Positions 25,581 through 34,245 of a stretch of DNA of 64,000 bases are shown here, in pieces; position 1 is the stretch's first letter; each line of letters begins with the position of its first letter. The translations under genes and the position numbers were made by a program. The stretch comes from Chitinophaga sp. Cy-1792 (GTDB lineage Bacteria; Bacteroidota; Bacteroidia; Chitinophagales; Chitinophagaceae): assembly GCF_011752935.1 (NCBI RefSeq), contig NZ_VWWO01000002.1, positions 1,240,001-1,304,000 of the forward strand, written 5' to 3'. Under the pieces are notes generated by a model, which made no database searches, was not told the DNA's origin, and saw only the letters and a list, made by a program, of their open reading frames with translations.

Positions 25581-26654
25581 TTAATCCTTGATATTAGTTT
25601 TGATATATGTCATCAGGTCGCCTTCCAGTGTTGCTTTCAGGGTTACGATGGCAGTCATGGCTTGCTGTACCTGCACGCGCTGAGAGATAATCGCCTGTTC
25701 ATAAGGGAGTGTGATGGCGTTGAAGCTGCTGATGGCTGCTGCAAACTGTTGCTGAATTTTATTGTCCAGCGAGATGTTTTTTGCCGCTACCAGTTTGTTA
25801 AGTCCGTTGCCCTGGTTACCCAGGAAATTGCCCATGTATACGTTATAGGCGCCCTGGATATTGTTTTTGAAGTCTGTAGCTGAGTTGCCACTGAAAGGTG
25901 ATTCCACTATTTTAGGGTCCTGTGCATCATAAGGTTCTTTCATTTTACCTTCACCCACTTCGCCGCAGATATCTGCGAGTGCAGTAACGATGGCAACATA
26001 TACGTCCAGTTTTTTGGCGTAGGGCTGTGTGCCGGCGCCTGCATTGAGTACTTTGCTGGCGTAGTTGTCTGTTGTTGTCCAGCTATCGTACAGCATGGCG
26101 CAGGTGGCTTTCAGGTCGGTGGTCAGACTGGTGATATATTTCTTCTGGCGTGCAGTGATATCTGCTGCCTTGCGTTTACCATCGCGGCCCCAGAGTACAT
26201 ATTCAATAGGGTGGTAACCTCTCAGGGAAAGTGTACTCAACAGGGCGATGTCTGATGGTTCCAATGCGTTGCTGCTGTTAAGTAAGGAGTCCATCTGTAC
26301 ATAGTCTACCGGCCATGTATCCATGTTTGGATCATAGCTATCATCTTCTACGGGGCCAAGCAGGTAGCCTTCGCATTGCTCCCATGTGCTGCGCATATCG
26401 CGCCATGCCTGCTGTGCGGCGGCAAGGTTGGCATCAGTTGCATTCTGGTTCAGGGCCGTGACTACATTGTTGAAGTTGGTGGCTTTATCTTTAAGGTCCG
26501 CATATCCGCCGATAGCGGTTTTATTTACAAAGTCCTTTAATACGGAGGTTTCCAGTGTATTGAAATCTTCTGTGGTCGTATTATTACTGCTGCTTTTAGA
26601 GCAGGAAGAAATGATAGTAGCGCAGACAAAAATTATAGCGAAGGTTTTTTTCAT
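25581..26654 (-). CDS. Imelysin family lipoprotein (peptidase M75-like)
   Basis: A 357-residue periplasmic or surface lipoprotein. The signal and lipobox IISSC follow the ATG at 26654; the longer reading to 26786 overlaps the upstream Rieske gene and lacks a signal. The imelysin hallmark GxHxxE is present as LRGYHPIEYVLWGRDG (about residue 140). The fold is helical with an EfeO-like relationship, and members bind iron or act in its uptake. It follows the Rieske gene by 11 bp and precedes the di-haem oxidoreductase. Confidence 0.9.
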   Translation of the reverse strand: MKKTFAIIFVCATIISSCSKSSSNNTTTEDFNTLETSVLKDFVNKTAIGGYADLKDKATNFNNVVTALNQNATDANLAAAQQAWRDMRSTWEQCEGYLLGPVEDDSYDPNMDTWPVDYVQMDSLLNSSNALEPSDIALLSTLSLRGYHPIEYVLWGRDGKRKAADITARQKKYITSLTTDLKATCAMLYDSWTTTDNYASKVLNAGAGTQPYAKKLDVYVAIVTALADICGEVGEGKMKEPYDAQDPKIVESPFSGNSATDFKNNIQGAYNVYMGNFLGNQGNGLNKLVAAKNISLDNKIQQQFAAAISSFNAITLPYEQAIISQRVQVQQAMTAIVTLKATLEGDLMTYIKTNIKD

Positions 26655-26665
26655 GGTTTTCGTAT

Positions 26666-27097
26666 TTATATATGGATGATAAGATTGGTGGGTGTTGTTT
26701 CTGTAACGAGCACTGGTAGCGGCTTTTCGGCTGGTCCTTTGGTTACAGTTCCCTGTTTGCTGAACTGACTGCCATGTAAACTGCAATAGTAGCCATTTCC
26801 CGTAGCCACCAGCTGGTTGTCGTGATGGGTGCAGCGAAGCAGTAATGCGCGGAAAGTGTTGTCCGGATTTTTTTGCACTGCGATTTCATAATCGAAGTTT
26901 TTCGGACTGATCACCTGGAAGCTGTTACTGTTAAACAGGGAGAGCGGTACTTCAACGCGATTGTTGACGGCGCTGGCTGTGAAACCCTTGCTGGCAGTGC
27001 CACAGGAAGATAGCAGGTCGGCAGCAGAAAAGGTAACTGCGCCTAATAAACAGAACCTGCAGGCTTCTTTCAGAAAACCTCTTCTGTCGTTTTGCAT
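26666..27097 (-). CDS. Rieske [2Fe-2S] protein with a Tat/lipoprotein signal
   Basis: A 143-residue exported iron-sulphur protein. The N-terminus MQNDRRGFLKEACRFC fits a twin-arginine signal (RRGFLK), and a later lipobox-like LLSSC may anchor it. The Rieske ligands are Cys/His in RCTHHD and Cys/His in YCSLHGSQF. The extra disulphide cysteines of bc1-type Rieske proteins are absent, so it resembles the ferredoxin-like Rieske group. It lies second in the porin-Rieske-imelysin-cytochrome operon, with gaps of 24 and 11 bp, and probably passes electrons within that system. Confidence 0.87.
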   Translation of the reverse strand: MQNDRRGFLKEACRFCLLGAVTFSAADLLSSCGTASKGFTASAVNNRVEVPLSLFNSNSFQVISPKNFDYEIAVQKNPDNTFRALLLRCTHHDNQLVATGNGYYCSLHGSQFSKQGTVTKGPAEKPLPVLVTETTPTNLIIHI

Positions 27098-27121
27098 GGA
27101 TAAAAGTTTAGGGTGACTTAA

Positions 27122-28393
27122 TCAGAAAGAATAGCCAATACCTACATTGAGGAAAGTATTGCTCGTTCTGTAAGGTACACGTGCTGGGCTTGGATTGATG
27201 ACCAGGTCCGGGTTTTCGTCGCCGGTATGCATTAGCCTGACATCCGCCTTTATGACAACATTTGGTATCGGCAGATAGCTGAGGCCAGCGATGAGGTGTT
27301 GTTGTTTTAGCGTACCATCGTAGATACCATTATCTGGGATAGCTGCGTTCAGGTCGAACAGTTCATATCTTGCAAAAACATTAAACTGCTGTTGTTTCAG
27401 CTTTTCCTGGTGTTCGAATATATTGTAGGCAATCTCGCCGTAGGCGCCATACATCAGCTTACTCACGTTTTTTGCATAGGCTTTATTGATGTCAGCCGCA
27501 TCCGGGAAGGAGATGATTGTGCCGAGTGCTTTAAATGCAAACCCGTTATGGTTGTACATGATGTCGGCTTCGCCGAGATATAGCGGCAGACTGAAAGCGC
27601 CATGCGATAATTGCAGGCTGTCCGATTTGCGGGCGTTCAGGCCGTTGGTACCACCTGTATAGCCGGATACCTGGAAGCGGAAGTCTTTCCAGTAATATTG
27701 CAGGGAGGCCGTCAGTGCGATGTTGTTGGCAGTGGCGCCCATGCCTTCTGCGCGTCCATCCACGATACCGGTGCCATGTGTGAAATCGGCGTCATTGAGG
27801 CCATTCAGCAAGGCGATGGAATAATTCAGTGGAAGCGTGCGTGCGTGGCCATAGAAGCCGATGCCCAGTTCACGCCAGGTGGCAGGAATCACGTAAGTCT
27901 CTACCAATGGTCTTTCTACACCATTGAAATTGACAGGAAGATGGTTTTCGTTGAGGATACCTATGCGAGGCACAAACAATCCTGCTACGAAATACTGCCT
28001 CGCGTTGAGGTTGAATTTCACATACGCCTGTTCCATGGCTATTTCACCTTTGAATCCGCCGTTGTTGTCGGCACCAGGTGCTACTTTGGCGTTTTCCAGT
28101 TCCAGCTCACTGAAGAAGGAAATTTTTGAATTAAACTGATGGCCTACAAAAAGCACCGCTCTTTCCAGGGTGGCATGTGCCATCTGTTCGTTGAAGTCGC
28201 GCTGATAAAACGCAGACCCATAGCCGGAAATTACTGTTTTGTTTTTTGATGTTCCTGCAGTCAGCGAATCCTCACCTGTGTTAAGTACCAGCCGTTGTGC
28301 CGGTGTGATCGTTTGCTGTGAAAAGAGAAATTGAAAGGGTAGAATACAACCTATCGCCAATAGGGGTATGGCTCTTTTTAGTGTCATATACAA
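27122..28393 (-). CDS. Outer-membrane porin, phosphate-selective-porin-like
   Basis: A 423-residue outer-membrane beta-barrel. A signal peptide (LLAIGCILPFQFLFSQ) is followed by alternating amphipathic strands and ends in NVGIGYSF, with the C-terminal aromatic typical of barrels. Strings such as FFSELELENAK, EQAYVKFNL and YFVAGLFVPRIGILNE match the OprO/P-like or DcaP-like porins of Bacteroidota. It is the first gene of a four-gene leftward operon with redox and imelysin proteins, so it may admit the iron complex or another substrate of that system. The start could be either of two close ATGs. Confidence 0.82.
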   Translation of the reverse strand: MYMTLKRAIPLLAIGCILPFQFLFSQQTITPAQRLVLNTGEDSLTAGTSKNKTVISGYGSAFYQRDFNEQMAHATLERAVLFVGHQFNSKISFFSELELENAKVAPGADNNGGFKGEIAMEQAYVKFNLNARQYFVAGLFVPRIGILNENHLPVNFNGVERPLVETYVIPATWRELGIGFYGHARTLPLNYSIALLNGLNDADFTHGTGIVDGRAEGMGATANNIALTASLQYYWKDFRFQVSGYTGGTNGLNARKSDSLQLSHGAFSLPLYLGEADIMYNHNGFAFKALGTIISFPDAADINKAYAKNVSKLMYGAYGEIAYNIFEHQEKLKQQQFNVFARYELFDLNAAIPDNGIYDGTLKQQHLIAGLSYLPIPNVVIKADVRLMHTGDENPDLVINPSPARVPYRTSNTFLNVGIGYSF

Positions 28394-28775
28394 ATTTGAT
28401 TGGCTGCAAATTTCATTTTAAAAATAAAACTATGTTTACGCGATACGGAAAATTCAGGAAAGCATAAATGGATTACTTTTTATGCTGTTTAGGGAGTAAT
28501 GGCAGGAATATTGTACGAGGGTGAACGTGTAGTCGGAATAGTTAGTTGTTTTATGAAGATTGATTAATGTATATTATTTAAATATAATTTGATTTTTTAG
28601 AGAGATAGCTGGTTCGAATTATCCAATAATTTTGAATTTTCTCTGAACTTGATTTTTACCATAAAAGGAGCAGGGATAGGTTGGAATGCTACCTGAACAG
28701 GTGGTGTTTGTCTTTCTAAAAGAACATTATATTTGACATAATCTTTTCCATTCACCGCACATAAATTTCCCAAAG
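28394..28775. other. Divergent intergenic region
   Basis: About 382 AT-rich bases between the porin operon and the hydroxyacid dehydrogenase. No ORF or RNA gene is convincing. It contains the promoter and palindrome listed at 28691-28735 and an imperfect palindrome around 28613-28636. Confidence 0.45.
28691..28735 (+). promoter_or_regulatory. Promoter of the 2-hydroxyacid dehydrogenase with adjoining palindrome
   Basis: A TTTG -33 element (28707-28710) and a perfect TATATTTG -7 box (28728-28735), 17 bp apart, which is a good Bacteroidota promoter. Just upstream is the palindrome ACCTG-AA-CAGGT (28691-28702), a possible operator. The start codon is 40 bp downstream. Confidence 0.6.
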
Positions 28776-29741
28776 ATGAGAATAGCTATATTAGATGATT
28801 ATCAGAATGCTGTGAAAGACCTTGACTGTTTTAAATTACTTGCCGGCCACGAAGTGACGGTACTGACTACTACAGAGAAGGATCCTGCATTACTGGCAGC
28901 AAAGCTGCAAGGTATAGAGGTATTGGTACTGATAAGAGCCCGGACGAAAGTAGGCGTAGCCTTGCTGGACAGACTACCTGACCTGAAGCTAATCAGCCAG
29001 ACGGGCAGGAGTTCTGGTCACGTGGACCTTGCTGCCTGTACGGCACATAATGTGGCGGTAGCAGAAGGTATCAGTTCGCCGGTGGCGCCTGCAGAGCTGA
29101 CCTGGGCGCTTATCATGAATGCTGTACGGCAAATACCCAAAGTTATCGAAGATTTTAAACTGGGCCGCTGGCAAACAAATATTGGCAATACCATTGATGG
29201 AAAGATTATCGGTATATGGGGTTATGGAAAGATAGGTAAGCTGGTTGCCGGATATGCCCATGCATTTGGTGCAAAGGTACTGGTATGGGGCAGCGAAGGA
29301 TCCCGGCAAAGTGCTGTGCAGGATGGGTTTGAGCGGGCAGCTACCAAAGAGGAATTTTTTCGTACAGCCGATGTAGTTAGCTTGCAACTGCAACTGAATA
29401 AAGATACCGCCGGTATTGTTACCGAATCTGACCTGATGCAGATGAAACCCACTGCTGTTATCGTAAATACGAGCAGGGCAGGACTGATAGCACCGGGTGC
29501 ATTACTGAAAAGCTTACAGGCCGGACATCCGGGCTTTGCCGCCATTGATGTGTTTGAAGAAGAACCGATCTACGATATCAACTATCCTTTGCTGAAAATG
29601 CCGAATGTTGTGTGTACGCCACATATAGGTTATGTAGAGAAAAGCAGTTACGAACTGTATTTTAGCATAGCTTTTGAAAATATACTGCATTATGCATCTG
29701 GCAAACCAACGAACATTGCCAATCCGGAAGTATTGGGTTAA
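28776..29741 (+). CDS. D-isomer-specific 2-hydroxyacid dehydrogenase
   Basis: A 321-residue NAD-dependent dehydrogenase. The dinucleotide motif IIGIWGYGKIGKLVAGYA lies near residue 150. The catalytic residues of the family can be placed: Arg in NTSRAGLI, Glu in VFEEEPIYD and His in CTPHIGYVEKSS. The two halves of the substrate domain frame the Rossmann domain as usual. It interconverts a 2-keto acid and a D-2-hydroxy acid; which one is unknown. It is a single-gene unit with its own promoter and terminator. Confidence 0.9.
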   Translation: MRIAILDDYQNAVKDLDCFKLLAGHEVTVLTTTEKDPALLAAKLQGIEVLVLIRARTKVGVALLDRLPDLKLISQTGRSSGHVDLAACTAHNVAVAEGISSPVAPAELTWALIMNAVRQIPKVIEDFKLGRWQTNIGNTIDGKIIGIWGYGKIGKLVAGYAHAFGAKVLVWGSEGSRQSAVQDGFERAATKEEFFRTADVVSLQLQLNKDTAGIVTESDLMQMKPTAVIVNTSRAGLIAPGALLKSLQAGHPGFAAIDVFEEEPIYDINYPLLKMPNVVCTPHIGYVEKSSYELYFSIAFENILHYASGKPTNIANPEVLG

Positions 29742-29747
29742 TATAAT

Positions 29748-29778
29748 CAGGCTATGCTACTATGTGTAACATAGCCTG
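29748..29778 (+). terminator. Intrinsic terminator after the dehydrogenase
   Basis: Stem CAGGCTATG / CATAGCCTG with a 13-base loop, then TTGTTTTTATAA. It lies 7 bp before the convergent rph stop and may serve both genes. Confidence 0.75.
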
Positions 29779-29784
29779 TTGTTT

Positions 29785-32394
29785 TTATAATAGTTCGATA
29801 TATCCTTCTGTTCCGTTGAGGCGTATCCGTTGTCCGTCTTTAATCAGCTTTGTGGCATTTTCCGCGCCTACAATCGCCGGCAGGCCATACTCACGGGCAA
29901 TAACTGCTCCATGTGTCATCAGGCCACCCACTTCTGTTATCAATCCTTTGATGCCTACAAAAACCGGTGTCCAGCTAGGGTCCGTGAAGGTAGTGATTAA
30001 TATATCACCTTCTTCCGGGTTGGCGTCTTCCAGCTGTAAAATTACGCGTGCACGACCTTCAACAATACCGGCAGAAACAGGCATACCAACAATGGCATTC
30101 GCAGGAAGATTTTCGCGTTTGTACGTTCCCGTTATAATTTCTCCATCGGAGGTCATGACACGTGGAGGCGTCAGTTTTTCATATTTTTTGAAATCGGCCT
30201 TGCGCTCGGCTATTAGGGCGGTATCTGCCTGTCTGGTAGCTACTACCTCGCGGAGTTCCTGGAAAGAGAAATAATAGATATCGCTGACATCCTGTATTAC
30301 GCCTTGTTCCTGCAACAGAACAGCTTCCTGCAACAGGGCCTGTTTGTAGATCCAGTACCTGTTGACGATCGCATATTTAGGGTATTCGCGGTAACCTACC
30401 AGCGTGCGCACCAATGCTGTCATCCGTTTCGTTTCCCTGACTTTCTCTTCACCATCTGGTAATTGCTGCAGGCGTTCCAGTATTTCCGCTTCCTTGCTGT
30501 GTGCTTCCTGTTTGCCCTGTTCAAATTTACGCGTGCTTTCTCCTGCCGGAAAGTTCCGGATATTGCTGAGCAGCAGTGGTATAAGTGTAGCGGGCTTTTC
30601 TAGCCAGCGGGTGCGGGTGATATCTATTTCGCCAACGCCACGCATACCGAAGCGCTCCAGGAAATGTTCAACAGCAGTTTTTACTTCCTGGCCGCCTTCA
30701 TATGCAGGCAGCTGCTCCAGGAAGTTATCGTCGCGTACCTGTTGCAGATAGCTGATAACAGCAGGGTAGGGACGTATGCTGTCGGCCACATCCAGCAGGG
30801 CAAGGCCCATTTCGGAAGTGATGTTATTGGGGGCAGACTGTGCCAGGGTATCGGCCACATTTTTTTCGCCCAGCCAGTCATACATATTATCGTTGATCCA
30901 GGAAGAAGCGTTCATACCGGTGAGTATCACGCCCAGACTCTCCTGGTCCATCATATCTTCCCGCATTACTTTTATATCTCCTAGGATAAAATCAAATAAT
31001 TCAATTCCCGTATATCCGTGGATGTTATCTTTTAAATTGTTAATGCTGTCCCGGCTGTTACTGATTAGTTTATCTACCACCGCAGGTTCATAATTGTGCA
31101 GGGCCTGGTAGTCTACCACCGATGTGTTGCCTCCTGCTATTGCTCCGTCCTGTGCTTTGATGAATCCTGGCTTTTCCATGACCTGCTGCAACGCAGATTT
31201 AATCAGGGGATCAAACCTGCCTAAAGTATTAATGATAACGTTTCGACGGGCAGGTACTGCCAGGTCTGCTGCCACATCAACAAAGAGTCTGCCTGCTGCG
31301 GTGTACATAGGCCGGCCGGTGGTCATCAGGAAGAAGGATAATCCCAGTGGCTTCATGGCATCGGTCATCATCTGGTTATGTCCGACGGAAATAAAGGCAT
31401 GAGGCTCATGGTCGTTGGTGGCGGGGATGGGGAACAGCGTGGTAATAGGCCTGCTCTGAACGATATAGAACTGGTTGTTGTCGGCGCACCATTCGATATC
31501 CTGCGGCTGCCCGAAGTGTGCTTCTATTTTGCGGCCCAGTTGTTCCAGCAGGAGGATATTGTCGTCGGTTAAAGTGGCTGTAGTGGCGAGGGAGGGCGGT
31601 ATGGATACTTCACCGGTGCCACCTTCTGCCGCTGGATAAGGGGCGATAGCCCGTTCTTTGCTGGCAATCTGTTTGCTGATGATGGTGCGATCTTTAACAC
31701 GGTAGTTATCCGGTGTGGCAATGCCTGAAACAAATGCTTCTCCCAGTCCGTAACCGGCATCTATGGATACGACCTTTCTGTTGGAGCTAAGCGGATCGGC
31801 GGTAAAGAGTATACCTGAAGTAAATACCTGTATCATCTGCTGAACAATAACGGCCATACTGATTTGGCGATGACCGACATTATTTTGCAGGCGGTAGATG
31901 ATGGCGCGGTCGGTATAGAGTGATGCCCAGCATTTGCTGATATAGTGGAACAGATTTGTTGTACCGGATATATTGAGATAAGTGTCCTGTTGTCCTGCAA
32001 ACGAGGCGGATGGAAGGTCTTCGGCGGTGGCGCTGGAGCGTACCGCAAAGGCCGTGTCGTTATTGAATGCCTGTAACTGTTGTTCAATGGCGGCTACAAT
32101 TTCCTGCGGGATGGGCGTATGCTCAATGGCAAAGCGGATGGCGGCGCTGGCGTCAGCGATGGCTTTGGTGTCGGCAGCAGTGAGTTGCGACAGCTGTTCC
32201 AGCAATGCTGGAAGGTTTTTATTGTTGTCCATCATCGTGTGCCAGGCATCCGTAGTGATGCAAAAACCTGGTGGTACGTTGATGCCGCTGATGTGGCAAA
32301 GTTCGCCCAGGTTGGCGCCTTTGCCGCCTGCCAGTGCGGTCATGGACTGGTTTAAATCCCGGAGGTTGCGTGTGTACCTGCTGATGTTGTTCAT
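29785..32394 (-). CDS. rph: Rifamycin-inactivating phosphotransferase
   Basis: An 869-residue enzyme, the usual length for Rph, that transfers phosphate from ATP via a swivelling His to the rifamycin ansa hydroxyl. Domains in order: an ATP-grasp domain (ALAGGKGANLGEL, FAVRSSATAEDLPSASFAGQ), a rifamycin-binding middle domain beginning SVGHNQMMTDAMKPLGLS, and a C-terminal PEP-utiliser-type His domain with the catalytic His828 in GGLMTHGAVIAREYG. The middle domain distinguishes it from pyruvate-water dikinase. It starts 18 bp after the marR gene on the same strand and is probably induced through it. Confidence 0.88.
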   Translation of the reverse strand: MNNISRYTRNLRDLNQSMTALAGGKGANLGELCHISGINVPPGFCITTDAWHTMMDNNKNLPALLEQLSQLTAADTKAIADASAAIRFAIEHTPIPQEIVAAIEQQLQAFNNDTAFAVRSSATAEDLPSASFAGQQDTYLNISGTTNLFHYISKCWASLYTDRAIIYRLQNNVGHRQISMAVIVQQMIQVFTSGILFTADPLSSNRKVVSIDAGYGLGEAFVSGIATPDNYRVKDRTIISKQIASKERAIAPYPAAEGGTGEVSIPPSLATTATLTDDNILLLEQLGRKIEAHFGQPQDIEWCADNNQFYIVQSRPITTLFPIPATNDHEPHAFISVGHNQMMTDAMKPLGLSFFLMTTGRPMYTAAGRLFVDVAADLAVPARRNVIINTLGRFDPLIKSALQQVMEKPGFIKAQDGAIAGGNTSVVDYQALHNYEPAVVDKLISNSRDSINNLKDNIHGYTGIELFDFILGDIKVMREDMMDQESLGVILTGMNASSWINDNMYDWLGEKNVADTLAQSAPNNITSEMGLALLDVADSIRPYPAVISYLQQVRDDNFLEQLPAYEGGQEVKTAVEHFLERFGMRGVGEIDITRTRWLEKPATLIPLLLSNIRNFPAGESTRKFEQGKQEAHSKEAEILERLQQLPDGEEKVRETKRMTALVRTLVGYREYPKYAIVNRYWIYKQALLQEAVLLQEQGVIQDVSDIYYFSFQELREVVATRQADTALIAERKADFKKYEKLTPPRVMTSDGEIITGTYKRENLPANAIVGMPVSAGIVEGRARVILQLEDANPEEGDILITTFTDPSWTPVFVGIKGLITEVGGLMTHGAVIAREYGLPAIVGAENATKLIKDGQRIRLNGTEGYIELL

Positions 32395-32412
32395 GGCTGT
32401 CCTGCTTTATGA

Positions 32413-32868
32413 TTATTTACTGTTGAGTTTTTCGGTGGTTTTATTCATGAGTGCGATGGCCTGGGAGAAATAGGCTGACAGCACCTGTTGTTCTTTTTCG
32501 GAGAAGGTGGACAGTAAAGCTATGGTATGACTCCTGAAGTCTCTGTACAGTGGTTCGAGGAGGGCCATGATCCTTTTGTTGTCGGGTACGATGATCACTT
32601 TTCGGCGGTCATCTTCGGCGAATTTCCTTTTCACCAGTTTCTTTTTTTCCAGCCGGTCTATTAGTCCGGTTACGGCTCCGGTGGTGAGTCCGGTAATGGT
32701 GGCGATTTCCCCTGCTGTCATCTGGCCTCTTTCCAGGAGGAAGCCCAGGTATTTATGGTCGGTGCCCGACAGGCCGGCTTTGCTGGCAACGGCTTCATGT
32801 AGCTGTAGCGAGGTGTAGGCGTATGCCTGGCTGAGTTTCCGTATTTCTCTGGTGGCTGGTGATTCCAT
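32413..32868 (-). CDS. MarR family transcriptional regulator
   Basis: A 151-residue winged-helix regulator. The core GEIATITGLTTGAVTGLIDRLEKKKLVKRKF is the MarR recognition helix, with the wing FAEDDRRKVII; the flanking helices provide the dimer interface. It heads a two-gene operon with rph and is likely an autorepressor that binds the overlapping palindromes at 32882-32907. Whether a rifamycin is the ligand cannot be read from sequence. Confidence 0.92.
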   Translation of the reverse strand: MESPATREIRKLSQAYAYTSLQLHEAVASKAGLSGTDHKYLGFLLERGQMTAGEIATITGLTTGAVTGLIDRLEKKKLVKRKFAEDDRRKVIIVPDNKRIMALLEPLYRDFRSHTIALLSTFSEKEQQVLSAYFSQAIALMNKTTEKLNSK

Positions 32869-32881
32869 TATTTATTTTATT

Positions 32882-32907
32882 AACTAAATATCTTAGTTGC
32901 TAAGATA
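32882..32907. promoter_or_regulatory. Overlapping palindromes, MarR operator candidate
   Basis: A perfect TATCTTAG-TTG-CTAAGATA palindrome (32889-32907) overlaps AACTAA-N5-TTAGTT (32882-32898). The site lies 14 bp upstream of the marR start. Length and symmetry fit a MarR dimer site controlling marR-rph. Confidence 0.7.
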
Positions 32908-33039
32908 ATAAAAATCAGACAGATCAGAGAAAATGAAAAATAGCCACCAGCTTGTATTGCTTTTTTGTTTCTAAGTATTGTAACTATTAACCCCAGCCAG
33001 CCGTTTAGCTACAAATTCCATTAACAACCAAAATTCGCC

Positions 33040-33615
33040 ATGAAAACTTTAAGTTACGTAGCATTATCGGCACTCTTACTGTTGGCCTGTTCCAAAGAAA
33101 AAGTCGACCCCAGTAATCCTAAAGGCGGTCAGCAGTTTGAATTATTTGTGGACCATTACACCTCTGGCTCCGATCAGAAAATTTCCCTGAATGGGGATCG
33201 GAAAATTTCCTACGGTACTTATCTTCAAAAGTTTCCGGAACGCGAACCTGGCTATACTTATGTAGTGAAGGCGAAAGTGGTGGAAGCGCCCTATGGCATG
33301 CAGGATGCGCCTTCTTACTGGTTTGAATACGAGAAAACGATCCGCAAGGAAAAGTACCTTGGCAAGGATACATTCACTTTGGCCGCTTTTGCCTGGTATG
33401 GTGAGGCTAATGGATTAGTGTTAAGGAAAGAAAATGATAATATCCTGTATGGCAGCCAAATACTAATCCCTGCAGACAATGCAGCAAAAATTAGCCTGGA
33501 TTCGGCTTATAATAGCTGGCGTGCAATGGCAGGTAGTGGCTATACCTCTAATCCTAACCTGTTTGTGCAGCACACCTCCGATAACAAAGGTTATATCGTG
33601 TATAAAATAAAGTAG
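33040..33615 (+). CDS. Hypothetical lipoprotein
   Basis: A 191-residue lipoprotein: the signal MKTLSYVALSALLLLACSKE has a good lipobox (LLAC) and is followed by an acidic and polar linker. The mature domain is beta-rich (QFELFVDHYTSG, YTYVVKAKVVEAPYG, YWFEYEKTI) with no recognised family. It is located in the outer membrane or periplasm by inference from the lipobox. It is single, with a hairpin downstream. Confidence 0.7.
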   Translation: MKTLSYVALSALLLLACSKEKVDPSNPKGGQQFELFVDHYTSGSDQKISLNGDRKISYGTYLQKFPEREPGYTYVVKAKVVEAPYGMQDAPSYWFEYEKTIRKEKYLGKDTFTLAAFAWYGEANGLVLRKENDNILYGSQILIPADNAAKISLDSAYNSWRAMAGSGYTSNPNLFVQHTSDNKGYIVYKIK

Positions 33616-33636
33616 TGAAATATATATCCTTAAAAA

Positions 33637-33676
33637 ATCCGGTAAGCGTTTACCTGAACAGTAACACTTACCGGAT
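33637..33676. terminator. Terminator between convergent genes
   Basis: Perfect 10-bp arms ATCCGGTAAG / CTTACCGGAT with partial pairing in the loop. A T-run follows on the minus strand, so it serves mainly the gene at 33710. Confidence 0.65.
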
Positions 33677-33709
33677 GTCAAACCTTCTCATTCCAGTGAT
33701 AATTCAATA

Positions 33710-33982
33710 CTAATAGCTCAGGTATGACTCTTCTTCACCGCTTATTTCATTACTGGCTGGTTTATTGAGTTTTTTGTAGATGCCCATCAATAGTAATGGC
33801 GCAGCTAACTGGCCCACAAAAAGGCCGGTATGTTTCTTTCCCAGACATTGAAGGAATAATGCGGTAGTAATGGATGCAAATGCCGCCCAAAGAAAAGTTT
33901 CTGACGGAACTTCCGGTACCCGAATACTCATTGGCTGTACAATTTCCTCTTCCGGGAAATGTTGTTCTGGATTATTTTCCAT
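33710..33982 (-). CDS. Small two-TM hypothetical protein
   Basis: A 90-residue protein. I use the ATG at 33982 (MENNPEQ); the reading from 34051 adds 23 residues without obvious conservation. An acidic N-terminal region (FPEEEIVQP) is followed by two hydrophobic segments (ETFLWAAFASITTALFLQCL and GLFVGQLAAPLLLMGIY). An acidic tail GEEESYLSY ends it. It resembles small CCC-type membrane proteins of Bacteroidota, but no function can be assigned. Confidence 0.6.
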   Translation of the reverse strand: MENNPEQHFPEEEIVQPMSIRVPEVPSETFLWAAFASITTALFLQCLGKKHTGLFVGQLAAPLLLMGIYKKLNKPASNEISGEEESYLSY

Positions 33983-34245
33983 TTTACTTTGGATTAACAG
34001 TGAATGATACTGATCATAGCTAGTCAGGCTATGCATCACTTTCATCCCCACTAAAATTATACCTTTCCGGTGGTCTTTTGTTTGTCTCTCTGATTGTGGC
34101 TAAATTGCGTCGTAATTGATTCCTGACTTCTATATCCAGTGGAACAGATGCCACACTTGTGGTAACAGTAGACTTTGGTTGCTAAGTGACTTCATCATTT
34201 AACTACGAAAAATGATTTAACTTAGTTCCAGTTGTTAATGATCAC

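Noticed and set aside
26655..26786. Longer imelysin start to 26786
   Set aside because: Overlaps the Rieske gene and lacks a signal peptide.
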